Of a stretch of 41,865 bases of DNA, positions 33,499 through 41,865 are shown piece after piece (position 1 is the first letter of the stretch; the number at the start of each line of letters is the position of its first letter). The position numbers and the translations under genes are program-made. This DNA comes from Clostridia bacterium (GTDB lineage Bacteria; Bacillota; Clostridia; TANB77; CAG-508): positions 1 to 41,865 of the forward strand of contig JAAWMH010000022.1 of assembly GCA_022798335.1 (NCBI GenBank). Direction: 5' to 3'. The notes under the pieces were generated by a model. That model saw only the letters and a program-made list of their open reading frames with translations, made no database searches and had not been told where the DNA came from.

Positions 33499-36063
33499 CT
33501 ATTTTGTAATCCATTTAATTAAATTCAAATTTTCTTTATCTAATATCATTTTATGTTTTGGCATGGCCCTAAAAGTATATCCGTAATTTCCACCATTTAT
33601 TAGATTTACTTTTGCTTTATAGGTATATATTCTATTTTCTTCATCAGCATCTTCTAATTCCATTGGTATAATGGTTATATCATCTACTACACCATTGTCA
33701 TCTATTCTTCCATAATATACTTGTGCTTCAATGTTTTCTTCTTGTATATTTGGTAATTTTATTTTACACTTTACCTCAATATTATTTCCTGCGTCCATAG
33801 TAATATTATCTAAATTGTTTTCTTGACTAATTTCAATTTGATCCCAACTATGATATAAACTCTCTTTCCATTTTTCAAATTGTCCTACTTTTTCTAAGTC
33901 TGTATAATATTCATTATATAAATTACATAGTGGTACATATAAATTATTTACATAGTCTGTAAGCATTCTAGAAGTGCTATATTTTCCACCTGTAGATAAA
34001 ATAGATTCTTTCATATATTGTATCCATCTAGCAGAAATTCCATTTTGATCTTTTTCATAATACATTGGAATAATTTTATTTTCTAAGGTTTCATAAATAC
34101 TTTGGCAGTCTGCTCTATCTTGAACTTCATAGTCAGAATACTCTTGATTAGTTCCTATCATCCATCCATTTTTGCTATTATAGCCTTCTGCCCACCAACC
34201 ATCTAATATACTAAAGTTTATAACTCCATTTACAGATGCCTTTTGCCCACTTGTTCCAGATGCTTCCATTGGTCTTCTTGGGTTGTTAAGCCATACATCT
34301 ACACCACTTACTAAATATCTTGACATAGCTATATTATAGTTTTCTAAAATAAATACTTTTCCTTTAAATTGTGGTTTCATAGATATTTCATGAATATATT
34401 TAATTAAGTCTTGACCTTCTTTATCTGCTGGATGCGCTTTTCCTGCAAATATAATTTGTACTTTTTTATTTTCATCATTTAAAATTTGAGTAATTCTTTC
34501 TAAGTCTTTAAAAATCAATGTAGCTCTTTTGTAAGTAGCAAATCTTCTAGCAAATCCAATTGTTAAAGCATTTGGATCTAAGTTAGATACCATATTCATA
34601 ATTTCTTGGTATGGATATCCACTTCTTCTTAAGCGTTCTATGGTACTTGCTTTTACTAAGTCTAGCATTTTTTCTTTTCTATCTTGGTGTGCCTTCCATA
34701 ATTCTTTATTTGGTATGTCTATAATTTTTTTCCATACTTCGTCATCATAAATTTTATCTTGCCAATATGGAATTAAGTATTTGTTATATAATTTCTTTAA
34801 ATTTGGTGCAAGCCATGAGCAAGTATGAATTCCATTTGTTACATAAGTAATTGGTGATTCATTTGCTGCAATTTCTGGCCATACTTCCCCAAATAATTCT
34901 CTTGAAACTGCTCCATGAAGTTTACTTACTCCATTTTTCTTTCCTGCTACTTTTAAAGCTAAAATCCCCATGTTAAATCCATTGTCTAATGGTGCTTCTG
35001 GCTTCATTCCCATTTGGAAAAATTCTTGTTTTGAAATACCAAGTTTTTCCCAAAATCCTTTAAAATATTCTTCTACTAAGCTAAGTGGGAATATATCATT
35101 TCCTGCTGGAACTGGTGTATGTGTTGTAAATACCGTTTTCGAAGATACAATATCTCTTGCTAAATTGAAAGATATTTTTTTATCTTTCATTAAACTATAA
35201 ATTAATTCTAAAATTAAGAAAGAAGAATGTCCTTCATTCATATGATAAACTGTCGGATTTAGTCCTAATGCTTTTATTAATGCTACTCCACCTTGGCCTA
35301 GTACAATTTCTTGTCTAATTCTCATTTCTTGATTTCCACCATACAAAGTTCTTGTAATTTCACGATATTCTGGTGGGTTTTCTTCTATATCTGAGTCTAA
35401 TAAATATAGTTCTACTCTTCCTACATTTACTTTCCATGCTTTTAAATATAATTTCTTTTTAGGAAGCCTTAAAGCTACTAATATATCTTTATCATTACAG
35501 TCTTTTACTCTTTTTAAAGGTAAATTATCTACTTCTATATCATAATATTCTGTTTCTTGTACTCCGTGACCATTTATTTTTTGGTGAAAATACCCATTTT
35601 GATATAATAGACCTATTGCAACTAGTGGAATACCTAAATCACTTGCTGATTTTAAATGATCTCCTGATAAAATACCAAGACCTCCTGAATAAATAGGTAA
35701 TACTTGATCTAAGCCATATTCTGCTGAAAAATAGGCAATAATATCATTTCTATTATTAGAATATTTTTTAGAAAACCATGTATTTTTACTTTTCATATAA
35801 TCTTCAAAATCTGCTACAATTTTGTCATATGCTTTTAAAAAGTCGGCATTTTCTGCGGCTTCTTCTAACTTTTCTTGCGTTACTAATTTTAAAAACTTGA
35901 CTGGGTTTTTATCTACTCTTTCCCATAAATCAATATCTAACTCTTTAAATAGTCTTAAAAACTCTGTATTCCATGACCACCAAAGGTTATAACTAATCTC
36001 TGATAATCTTTCAATCCTTTTTGGTAATTGCGGATTTACCGTAATACGATTAAATACATACAT
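33499..36063 (-). CDS. glgP: Alpha-glucan (glycogen) phosphorylase
   Basis: Releases glucose-1-phosphate from glycogen-type glucans. At 854 residues it starts with the N-terminal domain found in short-form bacterial phosphorylases (LPKRIERLSEISYNLWWSWN). It contains AYFSAEYGLDQVLPIYSGGL, HMNEGHSSFL, TTHTPVPAGND, GFARRFATYKRATL and the pyridoxal-phosphate region MEASGTSGQKASVNG followed by LDGWWAEG. An extra beta-rich C-terminal segment of about 100 residues is present. AAGGAGG precedes ATG. Pyruvate kinase is next on the same strand, behind its own promoter. No in-frame CGG in 854 codons. Confidence 0.95.
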   Translation of the reverse strand: MYVFNRITVNPQLPKRIERLSEISYNLWWSWNTEFLRLFKELDIDLWERVDKNPVKFLKLVTQEKLEEAAENADFLKAYDKIVADFEDYMKSKNTWFSKKYSNNRNDIIAYFSAEYGLDQVLPIYSGGLGILSGDHLKSASDLGIPLVAIGLLYQNGYFHQKINGHGVQETEYYDIEVDNLPLKRVKDCNDKDILVALRLPKKKLYLKAWKVNVGRVELYLLDSDIEENPPEYREITRTLYGGNQEMRIRQEIVLGQGGVALIKALGLNPTVYHMNEGHSSFLILELIYSLMKDKKISFNLARDIVSSKTVFTTHTPVPAGNDIFPLSLVEEYFKGFWEKLGISKQEFFQMGMKPEAPLDNGFNMGILALKVAGKKNGVSKLHGAVSRELFGEVWPEIAANESPITYVTNGIHTCSWLAPNLKKLYNKYLIPYWQDKIYDDEVWKKIIDIPNKELWKAHQDRKEKMLDLVKASTIERLRRSGYPYQEIMNMVSNLDPNALTIGFARRFATYKRATLIFKDLERITQILNDENKKVQIIFAGKAHPADKEGQDLIKYIHEISMKPQFKGKVFILENYNIAMSRYLVSGVDVWLNNPRRPMEASGTSGQKASVNGVINFSILDGWWAEGYNSKNGWMIGTNQEYSDYEVQDRADCQSIYETLENKIIPMYYEKDQNGISARWIQYMKESILSTGGKYSTSRMLTDYVNNLYVPLCNLYNEYYTDLEKVGQFEKWKESLYHSWDQIEISQENNLDNITMDAGNNIEVKCKIKLPNIQEENIEAQVYYGRIDDNGVVDDITIIPMELEDADEENRIYTYKAKVNLINGGNYGYTFRAMPKHKMILDKENLNLIKWITK

Positions 36064-36119
36064 TGCTTTTATCCTCCTTAGTATTTTTCTAAAATTCTTT
36101 TGTGTTTTTCCTGCTTCTT

Positions 36120-36148
36120 ATTATCTATTAACTTATAAAATTTGTCAA
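36120..36148 (-). promoter_or_regulatory. glgP promoter
   Basis: -35 TTGACA (36148-36143), a 17-nt spacer and -10 GATAAT (36125-36120). Confidence 0.65.
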
Positions 36149-36171
36149 TTCATTTTATAGGTGTTTTTTAA

Positions 36172-37443
36172 TTATTTTATTTCTAAAAATTCAATTTCTC
36201 TTTTTTCATATTCTTCTGGCTTTAATCCTACTTTACTGCTCATTTTATCTAATAATAGAACAACAGCAATTGTAGCTATGCAGCCTATTACCATTACTGC
36301 ATTTGATGCTTGTGTAATACGAAGAAGCCAAGAAGCAAATAACCCTATCATAGCTCTTGCTACACTTTCTACTAAATTGTAAGAAGATGTAATTTTATTT
36401 CTTAAAGAAGAGGTTGTAAAATTGTTTAAATATCTTCTAATTAGCGTATAAAATGGTCCTCTTGCTACATATTGTATGAAAAACATAGTTAAAACAAGTA
36501 TTAAAGTAACCTGAAATGAAAATTTTCCTAATACCATAAAACCTGTAACAATGCAAGAAATTGTAGTTGGAACAGCTAATACTCCCAATGTTTTATTTCT
36601 ATATCGATTATGTACTTTATCTTGATTTTTTGCAGAAATTCCTGATATGATGCCAAATATAGCAAAAATGACACCAAAATACTGCTCTGATACTCCCATT
36701 TGTTCTAATATACCACTTCTTAACGTTATTAGTACTGATAAAAGTCCCGAAAAAATTGCGCCAAATAGTAATAAATATTTTAGCCTATTAGACTGAAGCA
36801 TATATTTAAAAGAATGTTTTAAATCTTTTATATAAGTTTTAAAGTGAATTTCTTCTACAGTTTCTTTTTTACCTGTACGCTTAAATTTAAATGCTAAAAA
36901 AGTTGATATAATGCAGCAGATAAGGCATAAGATTAAAGGAAAATAGCCATTTATAATATATAAAAAGCCAGATAGTATAGAGGCTATTGCGTCTGCATAA
37001 TAATACCATGATAAACCTTGTCCATCTATCTTAGAAAATTTAGCTCCCCTTTTTTCATCTTTGGGTAAATTATCATATAATAAATTGGTTTCTGCAACTC
37101 CTTTTATAACAAAAGCAATGGCCGACAAAAACTGCCCTATTAAAATGTAAGTAAAATTTTGTGCTACAATATAGCAAAAAATAGAAATAGCATTTATTCC
37201 ATTTGCCATAATCAAACTATTTCTTTTCCCTATTTTGGTAATGAGTGCTGTTAGTGGTATTAACAAAATAAACTTAAAAATAGGATAAGCGCTTTCAGCA
37301 AGTAATACGTCTGCTGCACTAATCCCTTTTACTTGTGTTAAAAATAAAAAAATAATAGAATAATAAAAGAGCAAATCCCATGATAACATTTTATAAATGG
37401 GATATAAACGTATATTATTTTGTTCTTCTTTTGTGCTTTCCAA
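36172..37443 (-). CDS. Major facilitator superfamily transporter
   Basis: About 423 residues with roughly 12 predicted membrane helices (for example IFLFLTQVKGISAADVLLAE, YPIFKFILLIPLTALITKIG, VTLILVLTMFFIQYVARGPF). A central cytoplasmic loop is rich in Lys (KRTGKKETVEEIHFKTYIKD). The substrate is not evident; related proteins are drug- or sugar-type MFS members. I choose TTG 37443, 6 nt after AAGGTG. The GTG at 37452 lies inside that ribosome site and is less likely. It has its own promoter. No in-frame CGG. Confidence 0.82.
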   Translation of the reverse strand: MESTKEEQNNIRLYPIYKMLSWDLLFYYSIIFLFLTQVKGISAADVLLAESAYPIFKFILLIPLTALITKIGKRNSLIMANGINAISIFCYIVAQNFTYILIGQFLSAIAFVIKGVAETNLLYDNLPKDEKRGAKFSKIDGQGLSWYYYADAIASILSGFLYIINGYFPLILCLICCIISTFLAFKFKRTGKKETVEEIHFKTYIKDLKHSFKYMLQSNRLKYLLLFGAIFSGLLSVLITLRSGILEQMGVSEQYFGVIFAIFGIISGISAKNQDKVHNRYRNKTLGVLAVPTTISCIVTGFMVLGKFSFQVTLILVLTMFFIQYVARGPFYTLIRRYLNNFTTSSLRNKITSSYNLVESVARAMIGLFASWLLRITQASNAVMVIGCIATIAVVLLLDKMSSKVGLKPEEYEKREIEFLEIK

Positions 37444-37462
37444 TTTTATCACCTTATTTAAA

Positions 37463-37492
37463 ATTATATCGATAATTTCTAAAAAATGTCAA
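37463..37492 (-). promoter_or_regulatory. MFS transporter promoter
   Basis: -35 TTGACA (37492-37487), an 18-nt spacer and -10 TATAAT (37468-37463), with a very short leader. Confidence 0.7.
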
Positions 37493-37586
37493 GTTAATTT
37501 TATAGTTTCTTAAATAATAAAATTCATAAAATATTAATAGCTTTTTTTGTCTAAAAACGATATAATAAATTTAGAGGTGAAAAATA

Positions 37587-38306
37587 ATGAAAAAATGGAT
37601 TATTCGAATAATACTTTTACTTTTATTAGTTGGTATTATTGCAGGTAGTTATATTATTTATCAAGGTCATGCTATGTATCAAGAAGCTTTATCTACGATT
37701 AGCTTATCTGATAAAGTTGAAAAAGTAAGGCAAGATAGTAGCTATGTAAAATTAGATACTTTGCCATTAGACTATAAAAATGCTGTTGTTTCGGTAGAAG
37801 ATAGACGTTTTTACGAACATGGTCCTATTGACTTAATTGCTATTGGACGAGCTATGATTACTAATATTCGTTATGGCAAATTTTTAGAAGGTGGCAGTAC
37901 TATTTCACAACAAGTTGCTAAAAACTTATACTTTATCTCTAATGATACTAATTCTATGTATCGTAAAATTGCAGAGGTTTTTATGGCTTATGATTTAGAA
38001 AAAAATTATAAAAAAGATGAAATTTTAGAATTATATATGAACACTATTTATTTTGGAGATGGCTATTATGGAATTGAAGAAGCATGCCTTGGCTATTTAA
38101 AGAAAAATGCAAAAGATATGAATTTATATGAAGCAACTCAAATGGCTGGTATTCCTAATGCTCCAAGTGTATATGCTCCTACTGTTAATTTAAAGCTTAC
38201 TTTAAGTAGACAAAGGAAGGTTGTTTCTACTATGGTAGAAAATGGCTATTTATCACAAGAACAAGCAGATGAAGTTATTGCAAAACAACCAAAATTGACA
38301 CAGTAA
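37587..38306 (+). CDS. mtgA: Monofunctional peptidoglycan glycosyltransferase (GT51)
   Basis: Polymerises lipid II into glycan strands at the outer membrane face. It has 239 residues: a membrane anchor (about 5-26) and the GT51 domain alone, without a penicillin-binding domain. All signatures are present: VVSVEDRRFYEHGPIDLIAI with the catalytic Glu, GGSTISQQVAKNL, RKIAEVFMAYDLEKNYKKDE, ILELYMNTIYFGDGYYGIEE. AGAGGTG lies before the ATG. A TATAAT-like box about 25-30 nt upstream may be its -10. A TCG GTA pair contains CGG out of frame. Symbol given by family. Confidence 0.9.
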   Translation: MKKWIIRIILLLLLVGIIAGSYIIYQGHAMYQEALSTISLSDKVEKVRQDSSYVKLDTLPLDYKNAVVSVEDRRFYEHGPIDLIAIGRAMITNIRYGKFLEGGSTISQQVAKNLYFISNDTNSMYRKIAEVFMAYDLEKNYKKDEILELYMNTIYFGDGYYGIEEACLGYLKKNAKDMNLYEATQMAGIPNAPSVYAPTVNLKLTLSRQRKVVSTMVENGYLSQEQADEVIAKQPKLTQ

Positions 38307-38335
38307 CTCATAACTCCTCTTTTTTAGCAAAATAT

Positions 38336-38376
38336 AAAAAGCTATGTATGACTTTTCAAGCATTACATAGCTTTTT
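38336..38376. terminator. Bidirectional terminator between mtgA and hydrolase gene
   Basis: AAAAAGCTATGTA and TACATAGCTTTTT with a 15-nt loop, suited to both convergent genes. Confidence 0.85.
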
Positions 38377-38390
38377 ACTTAATATCATGG

Positions 38391-39317
38391 TTATTTTTCT
38401 ATCCAATTTAAAATATCTTGATAAACTTTTTCTTTAATATCTTCATTTAATAGTTCATGTCTTTTGTCTTTATATAGTTTATGAGATATATTACTATACC
38501 CTATTCTATTTTGTAAAAATTCATAAGCTGCAACCCATTTTCCTAAGTTTCCAAGTACAGGATCTTGATCTCCTGCTATAAAAAATATGGGAAGTTCTAA
38601 ATTCTTTTTCTCCCATCCTTTTTCAGAATATGTTTTTTGCACTAATTTGTATAAATTTTGAAAACCATTTAAAGTAAATATAAATCCACAGTTTTCATCT
38701 TTTTCATAGCTTTCTTTATTTTCTTTACTTTCTGAAATCCAACAATTTTCTTCTTTTTTCTCTTCCTTAAATTTATGAGCATAGGAAGAAAAAGTAAGTT
38801 TTTGCATTAGTTTACTTCTATATTTATCTCCTTTAAAAAGCTGTATTGTTTTAGAAACTGCAATTCCTATTCCTGCTAATGGATTATTACTTGGAGAGCC
38901 ACATACAATTAATTTGTCAATTTCGTCATCATACCTTTTTAAATAGCATCTTACAATTAAAGAACCCATACTGTGCCCAAATAAATATACTGGTAAATCT
39001 GGATATTGCTCTTTTATATACTGGGTTACCTGATGTAAATCCTCTATAATATATACCGCATTTTTTTCATAAAAATATCCTAGGTCTTCTTTTTCTTTTA
39101 TACTTTCTCCATGCCCCCTGTGGTCATGAATTACACATATATATCCTTGGCTACTTAAAAATTCTATAAATGGTAAATATCTTTTTCTATGTTCTGCCAT
39201 TCCATGACATATTTGAACAATTCCCTTTACTGCTTGCTTTTCTTCTGGAGTAGTTATTGTTATGCCAAGCTCTAATCCATCACATTTTGATTTTAACTTT
39301 TTTTCTATTTTTTTCAT
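38391..39317 (-). CDS. Alpha/beta hydrolase, monoacylglycerol lipase/lysophospholipase type
   Basis: A 308-residue cytoplasmic hydrolase. The nucleophile elbow is GHSMGSLIVR (Ser about 117), and the oxyanion region is VQICHGMAEHRKRY followed by HDHRGHGES. The acid is in FIAGDQDPVLG and the base His in YKDKRHELLNED. This is the Hydrolase_4 (serine aminopeptidase S33-like) pattern seen in lysophospholipases and monoglyceride lipases. The natural substrate is unknown. No in-frame CGG. Confidence 0.88.
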   Translation of the reverse strand: MKKIEKKLKSKCDGLELGITITTPEEKQAVKGIVQICHGMAEHRKRYLPFIEFLSSQGYICVIHDHRGHGESIKEKEDLGYFYEKNAVYIIEDLHQVTQYIKEQYPDLPVYLFGHSMGSLIVRCYLKRYDDEIDKLIVCGSPSNNPLAGIGIAVSKTIQLFKGDKYRSKLMQKLTFSSYAHKFKEEKKEENCWISESKENKESYEKDENCGFIFTLNGFQNLYKLVQKTYSEKGWEKKNLELPIFFIAGDQDPVLGNLGKWVAAYEFLQNRIGYSNISHKLYKDKRHELLNEDIKEKVYQDILNWIEK

Positions 39318-39380
39318 CTTCCATCCTTTTTTATCTACTTATTTTCTTTTAAAGTATTGTATCATAAAAAAAATGAAAGG

Positions 39381-39418
39381 AAAAGGTCCTAAGATATAAA
39401 TTCTATCTTAGGACCTTT
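39381..39418 (-). terminator. Terminator of the 115-residue gene
   Basis: AAAAGGTCCTAAGATA and TATCTTAGGACCTTTT, 16-bp arms with a short loop, followed on the minus strand by an A/T run. Very strong hairpin. Confidence 0.8.
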
Positions 39419-39429
39419 TTATTTAAATG

Positions 39430-39777
39430 TTAGCTTTCCATGACTTGGTCAATCGCCCAAAGCGGAAATACGCCTTCTTTTGTGATTGCCACTTTCTGGC
39501 AGCCACTTTTTTGGAGCTTTTGGTATTGTTCCTCAGAGACTATATCTTTTACCTCTTCTAGTTTAGCTTCTTTTCCCCTGTAGTACCAGCCAGTTTGGTT
39601 AAACGCCTGCCCTCGCACTTCTTTTCCATTGATAATGGTAAGCTCCTTACTTACAAAACGAAGAGCCACATATCCATCCGGAATAGCAATTTCTTCGGGG
39701 CTTCTTTTTGTTACCTTCTGGAGCGGCCACGGGTTGTTTGCATTTCCTTGCCGAAATTCTACATAGTCTTGATTCAT
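39430..39777 (-). CDS. Hypothetical 115-residue protein of foreign composition
   Basis: No signal peptide or membrane helix; it contains GNANNPWPLQKVTKRSPEEI, GYVALRFVSKELTIINGKEV and WYYRGKEAKLEEVKDI. I recognise no family. Codons such as CCG, CGC, CTC, GCC and GGC make it clearly richer in GC than its neighbours. Codon 9 is CGG read straight (TTT CGG CAA); a +1 skip would lead to a stop about 14 codons later. With its own promoter, an 18-bp operator-like palindrome and strong terminator, it looks like an independently acquired, tightly regulated gene. Confidence 0.65.
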   Translation of the reverse strand: MNQDYVEFRQGNANNPWPLQKVTKRSPEEIAIPDGYVALRFVSKELTIINGKEVRGQAFNQTGWYYRGKEAKLEEVKDIVSEEQYQKLQKSGCQKVAITKEGVFPLWAIDQVMES

Positions 39778-39794
39778 ACTGCATTCTCCTTTTT

Positions 39795-39812
39795 TAATTG
39801 GTATACCAATTA
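39795..39812. promoter_or_regulatory. 18-bp perfect palindrome, likely operator
   Basis: TAATTGGTATACCAATTA, 18 bp and fully self-complementary. The core TTGGTATACCAA fits the GT...AC pattern of GntR-family operators. It lies between the predicted transcription start and the ribosome site of the gene at 39430-39777, a roadblock position. Confidence 0.7.
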
Positions 39813-39838
39813 TTTCATATGAACTAAATGGTGTATCT

Positions 39839-39867
39839 ATTATACTACACTTTATGTAAAATGTAAA
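39839..39867 (-). promoter_or_regulatory. Promoter of the 115-residue gene
   Basis: -35 TTTACA (39867-39862), a 17-nt spacer and -10 TATAAT (39844-39839). The palindrome begins about 27 nt downstream of the -10. Confidence 0.65.
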
Positions 39868-39942
39868 TTAAAAAACTATAATTTTCTTATAGTTCATAAT
39901 TATTAATCTTCTATATCTAAACTACTTTCCTAGATTATATTC

Positions 39943-40575
39943 TTAAAATTCTTTACTTTGATATATTTTGTTTGATATTAGATATGAAATACTTAGTAAT
40001 ATTGCAGAAATTATTGGAATTGTTATCAGTAAATAGCTGTCTAGTCTATTTATCATATTTATAATATAAGTCATATCTACAAATTTAGCAATTAACGCTC
40101 CTATTCCAGCAACACCAAATACTACTGCAAATAATATTATTCTTCCTTTTGTAGCTCCAAATTTAAAGACTATTGGATAAAGTAGAGAGATTATAATAAC
40201 ACTTGATAATATTGTTCCTGTCAATGATGATATAATTTCTTCTAAATTTATACTATTTGTTTTAGCATAGCCTATTCCTACTCCTATAGTTAAAGCTACT
40301 ATTCCCAAAACAGCTGTTAAAATTATTGAGGCTATATATTTGGCTCTAACTACATTTCTTCTCCCATTTGGTAAAGTTACTGCATAAGAGTTCCAATTAT
40401 TAAAATCATCATAACTAAATGTTGTTATAAATAGCATAATTCCAATTAATGGAATTATAAAAGTAACATCAAATGTACCTTGAAATGCTAATATTAAATA
40501 AACTATAAATATAATCACCATTGACTTTAAATTTGCCTTTATCAGTAAGAAATCTTTTTTTATTAACCCTAACAT
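39943..40575 (-). CDS. ABC-2 type transporter permease
   Basis: A 210-residue membrane protein with about six helices (MVIIFIVYLILAFQ, FIIPLIGIMLFITTFSYDDF, YIASIILTAVLGIVALTIGV). It carries NWNSYAVTLPNGRRNVVRAK, a segment typical of the ABC-2 permease type found with YtrB/YhcG-like ATPases. Its start overlaps the ATPase gene by 7 nt. Together with the ATPase and GntR regulator it forms a three-gene operon. These systems are often induced by cell-wall antibiotics or antimicrobial peptides; the substrate here is unknown. Confidence 0.85.
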   Translation of the reverse strand: MLGLIKKDFLLIKANLKSMVIIFIVYLILAFQGTFDVTFIIPLIGIMLFITTFSYDDFNNWNSYAVTLPNGRRNVVRAKYIASIILTAVLGIVALTIGVGIGYAKTNSINLEEIISSLTGTILSSVIIISLLYPIVFKFGATKGRIILFAVVFGVAGIGALIAKFVDMTYIINMINRLDSYLLITIPIISAILLSISYLISNKIYQSKEF

Positions 40576-41435
40576 ACCTTTTCCCCCTTAATTACTAATA
40601 CCATTAAATCTTCGAGTGTAATCTTATCTATTATACAACTAGGATATCTTTTACTTGCTTGCTTTTTATTATTAACTAATATTTCATAAGCATATTTTGT
40701 TTTTTTGTATGCTATAATATCTTTTTTATCAATATTTGAAAAATAATCAATATCACATTTTAAAATTCCATAGTTATCAATTATTTCGTCTCTTGACTTT
40801 TGTAACACTTTCTTTCCTTTATCTATAAATATAATCTCATCTGCTATATGTTCTAAATCGCTTGTTATATGTGTTGATAATAATATAGAATGTTCCTCAT
40901 CTTCTATAAATTTTTGGAATATCTCTAATACTTCAGATCGTACAACTGGATCTAATCCACTTGTTGGCTCATCTAATATTAGTAGCTTTGGTTTATGAGA
41001 AATAGCTGATACTATTTCTAATTTTTTTCTCATTCCTTTAGACATTGATTTTAAAGGTTTATTATCAGGTAAATCAAATTCTTTTAAATATGAAAAATAC
41101 AATTTGCTATCCCAATTTTTGTATATATCTTTCATAGAGTTACTTATATCTTTTGCATTTAATAATTCTGGAAAAAACATATTATCTAAAACTACACCTA
41201 TATCTTCTTTTATAGCTTTTTCTTCTTTTTTATAATCCTTTCCTAATATCTTTATTTCTCCATTGTCAATTTTTATAATATTAAGCATTGACTTGATTAA
41301 AGTTGTTTTTCCTGCTCCGTTTTCTCCGATAAGTCCTACAATAACTCCTTTGGGTATTGTTATATCTATTCCTTCTAGAGTAAACTTCTCATCATATTTC
41401 TTTTTTAAATTTTTAATTTCAATAATGTTTTCCAT
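40569..41435 (-). CDS. ABC-2 transporter ATP-binding protein
   Basis: A 288-residue ATPase. Walker A is GLIGENGAGKTTLIKSMLNI, signature LKSMSKGMRKKLE (a noncanonical SKG form common in this subfamily), Walker B KLLILDEPTSGLDP, and H-loop LLSTHITSDLEHIADEIIFI. The last 70 residues are a small regulatory tail. It is the partner of the permease downstream. Its start abuts the end of the GntR regulator. DEPTSGLDP has Ser after DEPT, and no CGG shift is needed here, unlike the ATPase at 10271-10973. Confidence 0.93.
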   Translation of the reverse strand: MENIIEIKNLKKKYDEKFTLEGIDITIPKGVIVGLIGENGAGKTTLIKSMLNIIKIDNGEIKILGKDYKKEEKAIKEDIGVVLDNMFFPELLNAKDISNSMKDIYKNWDSKLYFSYLKEFDLPDNKPLKSMSKGMRKKLEIVSAISHKPKLLILDEPTSGLDPVVRSEVLEIFQKFIEDEEHSILLSTHITSDLEHIADEIIFIDKGKKVLQKSRDEIIDNYGILKCDIDYFSNIDKKDIIAYKKTKYAYEILVNNKKQASKRYPSCIIDKITLEDLMVLVIKGEKVC

Positions 41436-41813
41436 TTACTTCCCCTCTTCATAAATTATTTTAAACATTTCTATTACATCACTTTCATCTATTTTGAATC
41501 TATTAGAAATAGCAACTATTTTTTCTATATATTTTTCTATATCCTTTTGTGCTTGCTCTTTTGCAAGTTCTGTGTTTTTAGGTGCTACAAAAGTACCTTT
41601 TCCTTGTATAGATTTTAAATATCCTTCTTTTTCAAGTTCATCATAGGCCTTTTTTATAGTCATAGCACTTATTTTTATATCTCCAGCTAATACTCTGATT
41701 GATGGTAACAGCTCATCTTCATTCAGTTCTCCTTCTAGTATTTGATTTATAATAGATTTCTTTATTTGCTCATATATTGGAACAGAACTGCTATTACTAA
41801 TAATCATCTTCAT
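41436..41813 (-). CDS. GntR-family (YtrA/YhcF-type) transcriptional regulator
   Basis: A 125-residue protein with an N-terminal winged helix (VPIYEQIKKSIINQILEGEL, LPSIRVLAGDIKISAMTIKK, AYDELEKEGYLKSIQGKGTF) and a short helical C-terminal dimerisation part. There is no large effector domain, as expected for the YtrA subfamily. It is the first gene of the ABC operon, preceded by AAGGAGG. It very probably represses its own promoter through the palindrome at 41827-41845. Confidence 0.92.
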   Translation of the reverse strand: MKMIISNSSSVPIYEQIKKSIINQILEGELNEDELLPSIRVLAGDIKISAMTIKKAYDELEKEGYLKSIQGKGTFVAPKNTELAKEQAQKDIEKYIEKIVAISNRFKIDESDVIEMFKIIYEEGK

Positions 41814-41826
41814 ATTATCGCCTCCT

Positions 41827-41863
41827 TGTTATACAGTATATAACACTATATAACACTTGTCAA
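41827..41863 (-). promoter_or_regulatory. Promoter and overlapping operator of the GntR-ABC operon
   Basis: -35 TTGACA (41863-41858), a 17-nt spacer and -10 TATACT (41840-41835). The palindrome TGTTATA, CAGTA, TATAACA (41827-41845) covers the -10, so bound repressor would block polymerase. A further TGTTATATAGTGTTATATA series upstream could be a second half-site. Confidence 0.8.
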
Positions 41864-41865
41864 TA

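Overview
The window looks like the chromosome of a low-GC, endospore-forming Clostridia-type Firmicute, probably an uncultured gut lineage. The reasons are AT-rich sequence with AGA-dominated arginine usage, strong AGGAGG-type ribosome binding sites, a cotJABC spore operon, sortase and cohesin/dockerin surface proteins, and the obg, rpmA, rplU arrangement. I see no tRNA, rRNA, CRISPR array or insertion sequence.

The main discovery is a recoding signal. Ten reading-frame breaks occur in five or six otherwise well-conserved genes: a pilin-like gene, an ABC ATPase, a thioesterase (twice), a surface glucosaminidase (five times) and pyruvate kinase. All have the same form. An in-frame CGG codon is present, skipping its C restores the correct frame, and the next codon is always glycine (GGN). 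Five of these glycines can be matched to conserved family positions: DEPT-G-ALD, MLS-G-ESA, the NGDG dockerin loop, the SH3b domain and an Ig-like group 2 domain. In the other native genes, including a 1,889-codon RHS gene, I found no in-frame CGG by eye. Two short, foreign-looking genes (3652-4155 and 39430-39777) carry an in-frame CGG that is read straight. This points to programmed or obligatory +1 frameshifting, or four-base decoding, at CGGN.

Layout. 1-1082: a broken pilin-like gene with a (TG)17 tract and a lone CdiA-CT-like toxin gene. 1155-6181: obg, trpS (with a predicted iron-sulfur motif), a lipoprotein gene between two identical palindromes, rpmA and rplU behind an L21 leader, and a CPBP protease. 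6201-10973: a pilin-like beta-helix protein and a MacB/FtsX-type ABC exporter. 11231-20652: an RHS polymorphic toxin locus with an array of orphan toxin/immunity cassettes and a KilA-N gene. 20785-26849: a thioesterase, then a four-gene surface cluster (cohesin protein, glucosaminidase with dockerin, sortase, LPXTG cohesin protein). 27023-30229: a small hypothetical and an SF1 helicase-nuclease. 30399-31883: cotJABC. 31949-39317: pyruvate kinase, glycogen phosphorylase, MFS transporter, monofunctional transglycosylase and a lysophospholipase-like hydrolase. 39430-41865: a foreign-looking gene behind an 18-bp palindrome, and a GntR-controlled ABC-2 transporter.

How they fit together. The surface cluster could assemble a small cellulosome-like complex: sortase anchors the LPXTG cohesin protein, which may dock the glucosaminidase through its dockerin. 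That dockerin is translated only if all five CGG shifts occur. Pyruvate kinase also needs one shift, so decoding would have to be efficient.
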